Position numbers and translations under genes: made by a program. The notes under the pieces are model-generated. The model was not told where the DNA came from, did no database searches, and was given only the letters and a program-made list of their open reading frames with translations. DNA of 64,000 bases from Nitrospirillum sp034653275 (GTDB lineage Bacteria > Pseudomonadota > Alphaproteobacteria > Azospirillales > Azospirillaceae), in NCBI RefSeq assembly GCF_034653275.1, contig NZ_JAYEES010000003.1:992001-1056000 (forward strand), read 5' to 3'. The first letter of the stretch is position 1. Every line of letters begins with the position of its first letter. Below are positions 18,793-27,026 of the stretch, in pieces.

Positions 18793-20078
18793 TCAGATGG
18801 GCTGGTCGATGGAGGTCGCCAGGGGGGTGAACAGCGTCGGCCCCGTTTCCGTCATGTGCCAGCAATCCTCCAGCCGGATGCCGAACTCACCGGGGATGTA
18901 GAGACCAGGCTCGTCCGAGAAGCACATGCCGGGCTCCAGCGGCGTGGTGTCGCTCAGCACCAGGTAGGGGGATTCGTGGCCGTCCAGGCCGATGCCGTGG
19001 CCGGTGCGGTGCGACAGGCCGGGCAGGCGATAGCCGGGGCCCCAGCCTTCCCCCTCGTAATAGCGGCGCACGGCCTTGTCGATGTCACCCACCGGAATGC
19101 CCAGCTTGGCGGTTTCCAGCGCGATCTCCTGCCCGCGCTTCACCGTGTCCCACACCTTGCGCTGCCGGGCGCTGGGCATGCCGAAGACCCAGGTGCGGGA
19201 AATGTCGGACTGATAGCCGTGCACGGCGCAGCCCACGTCCAGCAGCACGGTGGAACCGTCCTTGACCACCTCCGGCTGGATCGAGCCGTGGGGATAGGCG
19301 CTGGCTTCGTTCAGCAACACCAGGGAGAATTCGGGCCGGCCGCCCAGGGCCGCCGTGGCGGTGTCCACCAGGGCGGCGATGTCGGCGGCGCGCATGCCCG
19401 GCCGCACATGGGCGTGGGCGTACCGCAGGGCCGCCAGCGTCACCTCGTTGGCCACCTGCATCAGGGCCAGCTCCGCCGGCGACTTATGCATGCGGCAGGC
19501 CCGCACCAGGTCGTCGCCGGACACCAGGTCATAGTCCTTGGTCACCTGGCGGATGCCGTCGATGATGAAGAAGCGGGTGGTGGGCTCCACCGCCACCGTG
19601 CCCTTGGCCGCACCCCCGGGGGTGCGGAGATGTCCTTCAGCGCCTGGGCCAGGCGTTGGAAGGGGCTTTCATGCTCATCCCAGGCGCGGACATCTCCGGC
19701 CACCTGCAGGGTCTCGCGCACCGACGGCTCCTCGAACGCCGGGGTCACGACGATGACCTGGCCCTTGGCGGGGATCAGCGCGGCGGTGGTGCGTTCGGAG
19801 TGGTGCCAGCGGATGCCGGTGAAATAGTCCAGGCTGCTGCCCGATTCCACCAGGAAGGCGGCGATGCCCCGGCGGGCCATCAGGTCCTGCAGCTTGGCGA
19901 TGCGGGCCTGCCGCTCCTCCATCGTGATGGGCTTGGCGCCGGAGGTCAGGGACTTGAGGGCGGCGAGGTCGTCGCCGCCGGTGGGCGTTGTAGTGGCGGG
20001 GGCGGCGCGGGCCGGCAGGGCGCCGGTGGCCAGAGGAAGCGTGGACGCGGCGGCAAGGAAAAGGCGGCGGCTGACCAT
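18793..20078 (-). pseudogene. M24 family aminopeptidase/Xaa-Pro dipeptidase, frameshifted
   Basis: The two halves of one protein are in different frames. The N-terminal part (from 20078) has a twin-arginine-type signal (SRR, then LFLAAASTLPLATG) and the creatinase N-terminal domain. The C-terminal part has the pita-bread metallopeptidase fold with LLDVGCAVHGYQSDISRT, TGHGIGLDGHE and FSDEPGLYIPGEFGIRLED, carrying the metal ligands. The break falls in a 20-base perfect palindrome (19608-19627). One extra G there restores APPGGAAKGTV and a 428-residue protein. A sequencing error is more likely than true loss, but this needs reads to settle. If intact it would be an exported peptidase. Confidence 0.85.
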
Positions 20079-20239
20079 GGTGAAGCTGTCCCGGATGTTT
20101 TTGGCTGGCCCTTCCCGATGTCGATCAAAGGGGCCGGCGATCTGGCACCCGTCCTACCACAGCGCCGCCGTCCTTTCCCCGTCTTTCCCGGGGGATGGCC
20201 CGGTTGGGGTGGAAAATTGGATATCTTATGCGTGAAGGC

Positions 20240-20911
20240 TTACGACCCGGCGCGCTGGCTCATGTACTGGCGCAAACCTTCCTCCATCTCGTCCCATACC
20301 CGGGCCAGCGCCGGGCTTTCGCGCAGGGACCGGGCATAACCGGCGACGGCGGCGTGGCGGTCCAGCAGCTGGGTGCGGCCGGAGAAGCGCATCAGGCCCT
20401 CCAGCGTATAGCGCACCGGCACCAGCCAGGCGTCGGCGGTGCTGACCCGGCCACCGAAGGCGAAGGGGCCACGCGCGGCATCCTCGGCCAGCAAACCGTT
20501 CAGCAGGCCGATGCCACTGTCCAGCTTCGCCAGTTGCGCCTGGATGGCGTCCTCATCCGGCGCCTGGCTGTCGAACAGGCCGAACAGGGGGAAGGTCTCG
20601 CGCATCACGTAATGGTCGGCCACGGCCGTCAGCAGGCGCACGCGGGCATGGTCCACCGGGTCGGCGGGGCGCAGGGGGACGGCGGGGAAGGCGTCCTCCA
20701 GATACTCCACGATCACGGCCGATTCCGGGATGGAGCGGCCGTCGTCCAGCACCAGCACGGGCACCCGCACCATGGGGTTCAGCGCCCGGAAGGCGGGGGA
20801 GGTGCGCCAGTCCTCCGGCGGGGTTAGGATGTCGACGGCCAGGTCCTTGGCATAGATGGCGGCGCGGACGCGCGCGGCGAAGGGCGACAGGGCCAGGGAA
20901 TAGAGTTTCAT
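20240..20911 (-). CDS. Glutathione S-transferase family protein
   Basis: 223 residues with the GST layout: N-terminal thioredoxin fold (about 1-80; glutathione-site motif PESAVIVEYLED) and an all-helical C-terminal domain (about 90-215). The N-terminal SPFAARVR region fits bacterial stress-type GSTs with Ser or Tyr active sites. Divergent from the AraC-type gene at 21019. The 160 bases downstream to the peptidase start (20079-20239) hold no gene. Substrate unknown. Confidence 0.88.
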   Translation of the reverse strand: MKLYSLALSPFAARVRAAIYAKDLAVDILTPPEDWRTSPAFRALNPMVRVPVLVLDDGRSIPESAVIVEYLEDAFPAVPLRPADPVDHARVRLLTAVADHYVMRETFPLFGLFDSQAPDEDAIQAQLAKLDSGIGLLNGLLAEDAARGPFAFGGRVSTADAWLVPVRYTLEGLMRFSGRTQLLDRHAAVAGYARSLRESPALARVWDEMEEGLRQYMSQRAGS

Positions 20912-21018
20912 GGCGGCTCTCCACGGGAACAGGGTTAGGGGGGACGATAGGCTTGGGGGATTTCGTGGGCTTGGAAAAACGCGACCGGGCCATCAAAAGC
21001 CCGATGGGGGAAAAGCCC

Positions 21019-21860
21019 ATGCGCCTGGTGACGGCGGCACCCAAGGGCGTGCTGGCGCCGGGTGCGGCGGCGCAGCGCTTCCGCCTGGGCCGCTATCTGC
21101 CGGCCCTGGAATCCGGGGGGATCTGGCGGCGGTGGTGGAGCATTACTGGGTGGTGGCCTGGGACCTGACGGGTCAGCCGCCCTATGTCCAGCGCACGCTG
21201 CCCTACCCCGCCGTGAACCTGGTGTTCGAGCGGGGGCGCACCGCCATCTACGGCCCCATGCACGGCATCTTCGCCTACGAGCTGCGGGACGCCGGCCGCG
21301 TGCTGGGCATCCGCTTCCGCCCCGCCGGCTTCCGCGCCCTGCTGGGCGCGCCGCTGACCACCCTGGTCGACCGCATCCTGCCGCTGGAGGCGGTGTTCGG
21401 TTCCGGGGCCGAGGGGGCGGAGGCGGCGGTGCTGGCGGCGGAGGATGACGCCGGCATGGTGGCGGCGGCCGAGCCCCTGCTGCGCCGGGGCCTGAAGGAC
21501 GCGCCCGGCATGGTGGTCGAGATCAACCAACTGGTGGCGCTGGTGGAGGCCGATCGCGACATCCTACGGGTGGATGACCTGGTCGCCCGCTCCGGCTTCA
21601 GCGTGCGTGCGCTGCAGCGGCTGTTCGCCGACCTGGTGGGCATGACGCCCAAATGGGTCATCCGCCGCGCCCGCCTGCATGAGGCGGCGCACCGCCTGGG
21701 CCAGGGCGAGGCGGTGGATTTGACCACGCTGGCCCAGGATCTGGGCTATTTCGACCATGCCCACTTCACCCAGGATTTCAAGCAGGTCATCGGCCAGTCA
21801 CCCTCCGCCTATCGCGAGGCCTGCGCCGGAAAGAACGACAGCGGGGATAAGCGGGAATGA
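21019..21860 (+). pseudogene. AraC family regulator with DUF6597-like N-terminal domain, frameshifted
   Basis: The N-terminal piece (MRLVTAAPKG...RYLPALES) and the rest (DLAAVVEHYWVVAWDLTG onward) are in different frames, split at the G run 21115-21120. One more G rejoins them as LESGGDLAAVV and gives a 280-residue protein. The N-terminal domain (residues 1-130) looks like DUF6597. The AraC helix-turn-helix pair is at about 175-265 (LVARSGFSVRALQRLFADLVGMTPKWVIR, DLGYFDHAHFTQDFKQ). Stop and lspA start overlap (ATGA at 21857). Likely a sequencing error. Confidence 0.8.
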
Positions 21861-22366
21861 GTGTGCCGGGAACGAACGTTCATGAGCGGCTGCGCTGGAT
21901 GGCGCCGGCGGCGCTCGCCTGGTTCGTGGCCGACCAGGCGACCAAGGCCTGGCTGAAACAGGCGCTGACCCCGGGGGTGGAGCTGACGGCGCTGAACGGC
22001 GCCATCCTGGTGACGCCGGTCAACAACCCGGGCGCCTTCCTGAGCATCGGCGCCGGGTTGGACGACCATGCGCGGGGCCTGGTCTTCACCGTCGGCGTGG
22101 CCTTGGTCCTGTTGGCCCTGCTGGTGTGGAGCCTGCGGGCGAAATCCCTCAGCCGGCTGGAACTGCTGGGCGCCGGCAGCTTCCTGGGCGGCGGCCTGGG
22201 CAACCTGCTGGACCGGCTGGTCCAGGGCGGCACGGTGTTCGACTTCCTGAACCTCGGCATCGGATCCGTGCGCACCGGCATCTTCAACGTGGCCGACGTC
22301 GGCCTGATGGTGGGCGTGGCGCTATTCGTGGTCGGTGGCCTGCTGGGCGGTCAACGTCGAACATAG
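21857..22366 (+). CDS. lspA: Signal peptidase II (lipoprotein signal peptidase)
   Basis: Inner-membrane aspartyl protease that cleaves prolipoprotein signal peptides before the lipidated cysteine. 169 residues with four hydrophobic helices. Motifs: DQATK near the start, NNPGAFLSIG, GNLLDR and FNVADVGL, the last two carrying the two catalytic aspartates. It differs from the usual lspA context (ileS-lspA) by overlapping the stop of an AraC gene, so it may be a second, divergent copy. Confidence 0.85.
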   Translation: MSVPGTNVHERLRWMAPAALAWFVADQATKAWLKQALTPGVELTALNGAILVTPVNNPGAFLSIGAGLDDHARGLVFTVGVALVLLALLVWSLRAKSLSRLELLGAGSFLGGGLGNLLDRLVQGGTVFDFLNLGIGSVRTGIFNVADVGLMVGVALFVVGGLLGGQRRT

Positions 22367-22462
22367 CCGAGCAAATTTAGTTATTGTCAGCAACTTTTCT
22401 GGACATCCACCGTTCCCGCGCGCACCTTGTTCCCGACCGATAAGAATAAACGGGAGAGGAAC

Positions 22463-23719
22463 GTGCTGAACCATGACGCGGTGACCGCCCCCATCGCGGC
22501 GCCACAGGCCCCGGTGGGCGGCCTCATCAACCGCACCACGCTGCTGTGCCTGCTGGTCGCCGTCCTGGAGGGGGTGGATCTGCAGGCCGCCGGCGTGGCG
22601 GCGCCCAAGCTGGCCCCCGCCCTGCACCTGGCGCCCCAGGAACTGGGCGCCTTCTTCAGCGCTGGCACCATCGGCCTGTTCCTGGGCGCGCTGGTGGGCG
22701 GCCGGCTGGCCGACCGCTTCGGGCGCAAGGCGGTGCTGGTGGTCTCGGTCGCGCTGTTCGGCGTCTTCACGGCCGCGACCGCCCTGTCGCCGGACTTCAC
22801 CACCCTGTTCCTCATGCGCCTGGCCACCGGCCTGGGCCTGGGCGGTACCCTGCCCAACCTGGTGGCGTTGGCGGCGGAAAACAGCCCGTCGGGGCGCAGC
22901 GGCGGGGCGGTTTCCCTGATGTACGGCGGCATGCCCCTGGGCGGCGCCATCGTCAGCCTGATCGCCGTCTTCGCCGGCATGGGCGGCGGCTTTGACAGCT
23001 GGCGCACCATCTTTTACGTCGCCGGGGGCGCGCCCTTGCTGGTCCTGCCCCTGCTGATCTGGGCCTTGCCCAATTCGCGGGCCTTCCGCGCGGCCGCGGC
23101 GGCGGACGGCGGCGTCCGGCCCGGCATTCTCACCATCCTGTTCGGCGGCGGCCGCGCGGTGGAGACGGTGCTGCTGTGGCTGGCCTTCTTCGCCACCCTG
23201 ATGGTGCTGTACCTGCTGCTCAGCTGGCTACCCCTGCTTATGACCGAACGGGGGTTCAGCAAGCCGCAGGCGGCGCTGATCCAGGTGATGCTGAACATCT
23301 CGGGCGCCATCGCCTGCGTCGCCACCGGGTCCCTGCTCGATGGCCCCCGGCGCTTCGTCTACGCCGTCACGGTCTTCGTCGGCCTGGCCGTTTTCCTGGT
23401 GCTGCTGGCCGTGATGCCGGCCAACCTGACGGTGGCCTTGGCTGTGGGCCTGGGCGCCGGCGCCATGGTCCTGACCACCCAGGCCACGCTCTATGCCGCC
23501 GCCCCCGCCTGCTACCCCACCGCCATCCGGGGCACCGGCGTGGGCGGGGCGGTGGCCGCCGGGCGCCTGGGCTCCGTCGTCGGGCCGCTGCTGGGCGGCG
23601 GCTTGGTGCAGGCGGGGCTGTCGGCGCCGGATTTGCTGCTCAGCCTCGTGCCCCTGGTCGCGGTGGGCGGGCTGCTGGCGGTCCTGCTGATCCGGCGGCA
23701 GCTCCGCCGCCCGGCCTGA
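22463..23719 (+). CDS. MFS transporter, aromatic acid:H+ symporter-like
   Basis: About 418 residues and 12 hydrophobic helices. The MFS signature GGRLADRFGRKAVL lies between helices 2 and 3. The first helix region LEGVDLQAAGVAAPKLAP resembles the AAHS group (MhpT/BenK/PcaK), whose members have a D in helix 1, so uptake of an aromatic acid is plausible but not shown. GTG at 22463 is preferred because GGGAGAGG stands just before it; a TTG 12 codons earlier is possible. No catabolic genes flank it. Confidence 0.85.
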   Translation: MLNHDAVTAPIAAPQAPVGGLINRTTLLCLLVAVLEGVDLQAAGVAAPKLAPALHLAPQELGAFFSAGTIGLFLGALVGGRLADRFGRKAVLVVSVALFGVFTAATALSPDFTTLFLMRLATGLGLGGTLPNLVALAAENSPSGRSGGAVSLMYGGMPLGGAIVSLIAVFAGMGGGFDSWRTIFYVAGGAPLLVLPLLIWALPNSRAFRAAAAADGGVRPGILTILFGGGRAVETVLLWLAFFATLMVLYLLLSWLPLLMTERGFSKPQAALIQVMLNISGAIACVATGSLLDGPRRFVYAVTVFVGLAVFLVLLAVMPANLTVALAVGLGAGAMVLTTQATLYAAAPACYPTAIRGTGVGGAVAAGRLGSVVGPLLGGGLVQAGLSAPDLLLSLVPLVAVGGLLAVLLIRRQLRRPA

Positions 23720-23827
23720 CCGGCTGCCGCCCTCCTGGCGCCGCCCCCTTGGCGCCGATCCTCTCGCCAGCCGCCGCGCGACGGTGTAACGCTGCGATCC
23801 GGCATCGGATGCGGGGTTGGGACGGGG

Positions 23828-24460
23828 ATGGGGAAGAAGACGGATATGGTGCTGGCCGTGGCCGACATGGCCGGCACCGTGCTGTTCGCGGTCGAGGGCG
23901 CCATGGCCGCGCTGCGCGGCGGGCTGGACCTGTTCGGCGTGATGGTCCTGTCCTTCGCCACGGCGCTGGGCGGCGGCGTGCTGCGCGACCTGCTGATCGG
24001 GGCGGCGCCGCCGACGGCCCTGCGCGACTGGCGCTATCCCGCCATGGCCTTCGCCGCCGGGGCGGCCACCTTCGCCGGCCACGCCATGGTGGGGCAGGTG
24101 CCGGTGGGATTGATGACCACCCTGGATGCGGCCGGCCTGTCCCTGTTCGCTGTGGCGGGCACCGAGAAGGCGCTGAACCGCGACATCCCGCCCTTCAGCG
24201 CCGTGCTGATGGGCACCATCACCGGCGTGGGGGGCGGCACCCTGCGCGACATGATGTTGGCCCAGGTGCCGGCCATCCTGCGGGTGGACGTCTACGCCAC
24301 GGCGGCGCTGCTGGGCGCCGCCGTCATGACCGCCGCCATCCGGCTGGGCGTTGCCCCGCGCTACGCCGCGCTGGCCGGCGGCGGGGCGTGCTTCGCCCTG
24401 CGCATGGTCAGCGTCTGGCGCCACTGGGCCCTGCCCACGGCGGCGGGGCTACAGGGCTGA
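23828..24460 (+). CDS. Trimeric intracellular cation (TRIC/UPF0126) channel family protein
   Basis: 210 residues and about seven hydrophobic segments in two glycine-rich repeats: GGGVLRDLLIG in the first and GVGGGTLRDMML in the second. This duplicated GGGxxRD pattern defines the YadS/YicG/TRIC family, for which K+ channel activity has been shown in some prokaryotic members. The 108 bases before it hold a GGCGCC/GGCGCC hairpin (23737-23756) at the end of the MFS transcript. Confidence 0.9.
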   Translation: MGKKTDMVLAVADMAGTVLFAVEGAMAALRGGLDLFGVMVLSFATALGGGVLRDLLIGAAPPTALRDWRYPAMAFAAGAATFAGHAMVGQVPVGLMTTLDAAGLSLFAVAGTEKALNRDIPPFSAVLMGTITGVGGGTLRDMMLAQVPAILRVDVYATAALLGAAVMTAAIRLGVAPRYAALAGGGACFALRMVSVWRHWALPTAAGLQG

Positions 24461-24463
24461 CCC

Positions 24464-24952
24464 TCAGTCGCGGCCCTGGTCGTCGGGCGCCGGCGTGGCC
24501 GTTCCGGTCGCGCTGTCGGTCTTCGGCTTGGCCTTCAGGGCGTCGGCGGCGGCCTTGTCGATGGGGATCATGCTGTCGATCAGGCAGACCGGGGGCACCG
24601 GCATGCCCACCAGCGTCAGCGGGTCGGTGCGGCACAGTTCGTCATTATGGGACACGTAGGCGAAGCCATAGGGGCCCAGGCCGATGCAGCGGTTGGCCAG
24701 GTTGATGCGGGTGAACTGGGTGCGGTCCTGCATCTCCACCAGGATGGTGCGATCATCGATGACCTGGGTGCGGCGGATGTTGCGCACGGGGATGCACATG
24801 GGGCCCCGGTCGCGCGACTCGGCACCGGCGGCCGGGATACTGGCGGTTTGGGTGCCGCCGCCATTCGTACTGGCGGTCTGGTCGGCGGCGCAGGCGGTCA
24901 GCAGGCCGGCCGCCAGGGCGGCGGCGATCAGGGTGGGGACGGGGCGGAACAT
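24464..24952 (-). CDS. Putative lipoprotein (DUF6491-like)
   Basis: 162 residues from ATG 24952. A lipoprotein signal (PTLIAAALAAGLLTAC, lipobox LTAC, lipidated C about residue 21) is followed by a Ser/Thr/Gly linker and a compact domain with MCIPVRNIRRTQVIDDRTIL and RINLANRCIGLG. This is the pattern of DUF6491 proteins of unknown function. The C-terminal 30 residues are charged and A/K/T-rich. Convergent with the TRIC gene (three bases between stops). The in-frame start at 25009 was rejected because it hides the signal. Confidence 0.8.
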   Translation of the reverse strand: MFRPVPTLIAAALAAGLLTACAADQTASTNGGGTQTASIPAAGAESRDRGPMCIPVRNIRRTQVIDDRTILVEMQDRTQFTRINLANRCIGLGPYGFAYVSHNDELCRTDPLTLVGMPVPPVCLIDSMIPIDKAAADALKAKPKTDSATGTATPAPDDQGRD

Positions 24953-25122
24953 GGCGGGGCCTCCCAAGGCGTTCACCTGAAAGGTAAGCGCCGATTCGCG
25001 CGGCCACAAGCGGCGGCCGCGTCGCAGGCGGGTACGGCAGGCGGGCAGGGCGGCTTGGCGATAGGCATTAGGGCCGCCGGCCTAATAGGCGAACGCGCCC
25101 CAGCCGTGCTAGCATCCCGCTG

Positions 25123-25938
25123 ATGTATAACGATGTCGTCGATCTGCGCGAGTTTTACGAAAGCAGCCTGGGCCAGGTGGTCCGGCGGCTGGTGCGCCGT
25201 CGCCTGCGCGAGCTGTGGCCCGACGTCGGCGGCCAGCGCGTGCTGGGCATCGGCTACGCCACGCCCTTCCTGCGTCCCTTCCTGACGGAGGCGGAGCGGG
25301 TGATGGCCGTCATGCCCGCCGCCCAGGGCGTGGTCTTCTGGCCGCCCGAGGGGCCGGGCCTGGTGGCGCTGGGCGAGGAATCGGAACTGCCGTTCTCCAA
25401 CATGTCGGTCGACCGCGTGCTGCTGGTCCATGGGTTGGAGTTCACCGAGCACCTGAAGCCCATGATGCAGGAGATTTGGCGCGTGCTGGCCGGCGGCGGC
25501 CGCCTGATCGCCGTCGTGCCCAACCGGCGGGGCATCTGGGCCCGCACCGACCGCACCCCTTTCGGCCACGGCTCCCCCTTCTCGACAGGCCAGTTGCGCC
25601 GCGTGCTGCGCGCCAACCTGTTCGTGCCTGAGCGGGAGACGTCGGCCCTGTTCATGCCGCCGGTGAAGTCCCGGTTCTTCATGGCTTCCGCCGGGGCGGT
25701 GGAAAACCTGGGCGCCCGCTGGTTCAAGGCCTTCGCCGGCGTCCAGATCGTGGAAGCCAGCAAGCAGATCTATGCCACCACCGCCACCCGCGTGGTGGAG
25801 CCGCGGCGCCGCTTGGCCCCCTCCGTGGCCCAGCCGGCCTTCTCCGGCCTGGCGGCGGAACGGCGCCTGCTGCCCCGCCTGGTGGCGTCGTCCGGGGCCC
25901 CCGGGGCCGGTGTCCTGGACCCCGACACGAAGCCCTGA
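25123..25938 (+). CDS. Class I SAM-dependent methyltransferase
   Basis: 271 residues. The SAM-binding motif is VLGIGYATPFL (about residues 41-51, GIGYG-like), then ELPFSNMSVDRVLLVHGLEF, WRVLAGGGRLIAVVPNR and a typical post-motif region: a methyltransferase-11 fold. The C-terminal 60 residues are basic and low in similarity to the core. Substrate unknown. Transcribed alone; a hairpin immediately follows its stop. Confidence 0.82.
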   Translation: MYNDVVDLREFYESSLGQVVRRLVRRRLRELWPDVGGQRVLGIGYATPFLRPFLTEAERVMAVMPAAQGVVFWPPEGPGLVALGEESELPFSNMSVDRVLLVHGLEFTEHLKPMMQEIWRVLAGGGRLIAVVPNRRGIWARTDRTPFGHGSPFSTGQLRRVLRANLFVPERETSALFMPPVKSRFFMASAGAVENLGARWFKAFAGVQIVEASKQIYATTATRVVEPRRRLAPSVAQPAFSGLAAERRLLPRLVASSGAPGAGVLDPDTKP

Positions 25939-25970
25939 GAATCCCGCAACGGTGCCGGGCGTCGGGATTC
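25939..25970 (+). terminator. Terminator-like hairpin after the methyltransferase
   Basis: GAATCCCG (25939-25946) pairs perfectly with CGGGATTC (25963-25970), starting at the base after the stop codon. No T-run follows. Confidence 0.45.
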
Positions 25971-25994
25971 CGCGCGGACTCGTATTGGGGGTGC

Positions 25995-26022
25995 TTGACA
26001 GGGCCGAGGTCGCCTGTATAGT
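25995..26022 (+). promoter_or_regulatory. Promoter of rplU-rpmA
   Basis: Consensus TTGACA (25995-26000), 16-base spacer, TATAGT (26017-26022), giving a leader of about 95 nucleotides before rplU. One of the best promoter matches in the window. Confidence 0.75.
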
Positions 26023-26038
26023 GCGCGCTCTCTTAGAA

Positions 26039-26109
26039 ACGGGTCCTGTGCTAGGTCCCGTCGTTCCGTTTTGCGTGGGCGCTGGCCACTCTCGGCTGGG
26101 CCCGGCCAG
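26039..26109 (+). promoter_or_regulatory. Structured leader of rplU
   Basis: Two hairpins lie between promoter and start codon. ACGGGTCCT (26039-26047) pairs with AGGTCCCGT (26053-26061) with one mismatch. CTGGCC (26082-26087) pairs with GGCCAG (26104-26109). Leader structures controlling L21 operons are known in other bacteria; whether this is one is inference. Confidence 0.35.
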
Positions 26110-26126
26110 ATCAGTGGTGGGCTAGA

Positions 26127-26444
26127 ATGTTCGCAGTCATCCGCACCGGCGGTAAGCAGTACAAGGTCGCGGCCGGCGACGTCATTAAGGTTGAGAAGCT
26201 GGCGGGTGACGCCGGCGCCTCCCTGAAGCTGGACGAGGTCCTGCTGGTCAGCGATGCCGGCAGCACCACCGTCGGCACCCCGCTGGTGGCTGGCGCCGCC
26301 GTGACGGCCACCGTGGTCGCCCAGGCCCACGCGCCGCACATCATCATCTTCAAGAAGAAGCGCCGGCAGAACTACCGCCGCAAGAACGGCCATCGTCAGG
26401 ACCTGACGATCCTGCGCATCACCGACATCCAGGCCGGCGCCTAA
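26127..26444 (+). CDS. rplU: 50S ribosomal protein L21
   Basis: Large-subunit ribosomal protein that binds 23S rRNA. 105 residues, normal length. FAVIRTGGKQYKV at the N-terminus and FKKKRRQNYRRKNGHRQ near the C-terminus are family signatures. First gene of the conserved rplU-rpmA-obgE order, with rpmA 37 bases downstream. Confidence 0.98.
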   Translation: MFAVIRTGGKQYKVAAGDVIKVEKLAGDAGASLKLDEVLLVSDAGSTTVGTPLVAGAAVTATVVAQAHAPHIIIFKKKRRQNYRRKNGHRQDLTILRITDIQAGA

Positions 26445-26481
26445 TCGGCAGCCGACCTCCTCGATTTAAGGAGTTTTCGAG

Positions 26482-26763
26482 ATGGCACATAAAAAGGCAG
26501 GCGGTAGCTCCCGCAACGGTCGTGACAGCGCCGGTCGTCGTCTGGGCGTGAAGGCCTTCGGCGGTGAAGCCGTCGTTTCCGGCAACATCATCGTCCGCCA
26601 GCGCGGCACGAAGTTCCACCCCGGCGCCAACGTGGGCCTGGGCAAGGACCACACCATTTTCGCGACCGCCGACGGCGCCGTGAAGTTCCACACCGGCCGT
26701 CAGGGCCGCACCTACGTGTCCGTCGAGCTGGCTCAGGAGCCGGTGGCTGTCGCCGCCGAGTAA
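26482..26763 (+). CDS. rpmA: 50S ribosomal protein L27
   Basis: Large-subunit protein whose N-terminal tail reaches the peptidyl-transferase centre. 93 residues: MAHKKAGGSSRNGRDS start and GNIIVRQRGTKFHPG signature. The N-terminus begins directly with the mature AHKKAGG, without the cleaved extension of Firmicutes. A TAAGGAG ribosome site precedes it. Confidence 0.98.
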   Translation: MAHKKAGGSSRNGRDSAGRRLGVKAFGGEAVVSGNIIVRQRGTKFHPGANVGLGKDHTIFATADGAVKFHTGRQGRTYVSVELAQEPVAVAAE

Positions 26764-26797
26764 CCTGCCGCTTCGGCACCAGGTGAGTTGGAGTCTG

Positions 26798-26835
26798 ATC
26801 GGGGGGACGGGTGACCGTTCCCCCGATTTGCATTT
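26798..26835 (+). terminator. Rho-independent terminator of rplU-rpmA
   Basis: ATCGGGGG (26798-26805) pairs with CCCCCGAT (26820-26827) around an ACGGG...CCGT inner stem, followed by TTGCATTT. It separates the ribosomal pair from obgE. Confidence 0.75.
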
Positions 26836-26884
26836 GCCGCTGCCGCGCGTCGCCCACGCGCTTTCGCTCCTCCCAGCTTTTTTC

Positions 26885-27004
26885 ATAGGACGCGACCGCG
26901 TCCGCCGGAGCGAGCACCGAAGGGCGGAGCGAGGATAAGCCAAGGCCACGGATGTGGCCGCCCGGCGTCTGAGGGGGCCTTTGATCCACCCAGGATCAAA
27001 GGCC
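26885..27004 (-). repeat. Dispersed structured repeat, copy 3, with flanking hairpin
   Basis: Read on the minus strand from 26975, CCCTCAGACGCCGGGCGG is followed by stem A GGCCAC-ATCC-GTGGCC and ends in stem C GGACGCG-GT-CGCGTCC then CTATG. Both stems keep pairing although bases differ from copy 2. A perfect 12-bp hairpin GGCCTTTGATCC/GGATCAAAGGCC (26976-27004) adjoins its 5' end, as in copy 4. The middle stem of copy 2 is not conserved here. Confidence 0.75.
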
Positions 27005-27026
27005 ATTAATATAAGGCCCGCCCATC

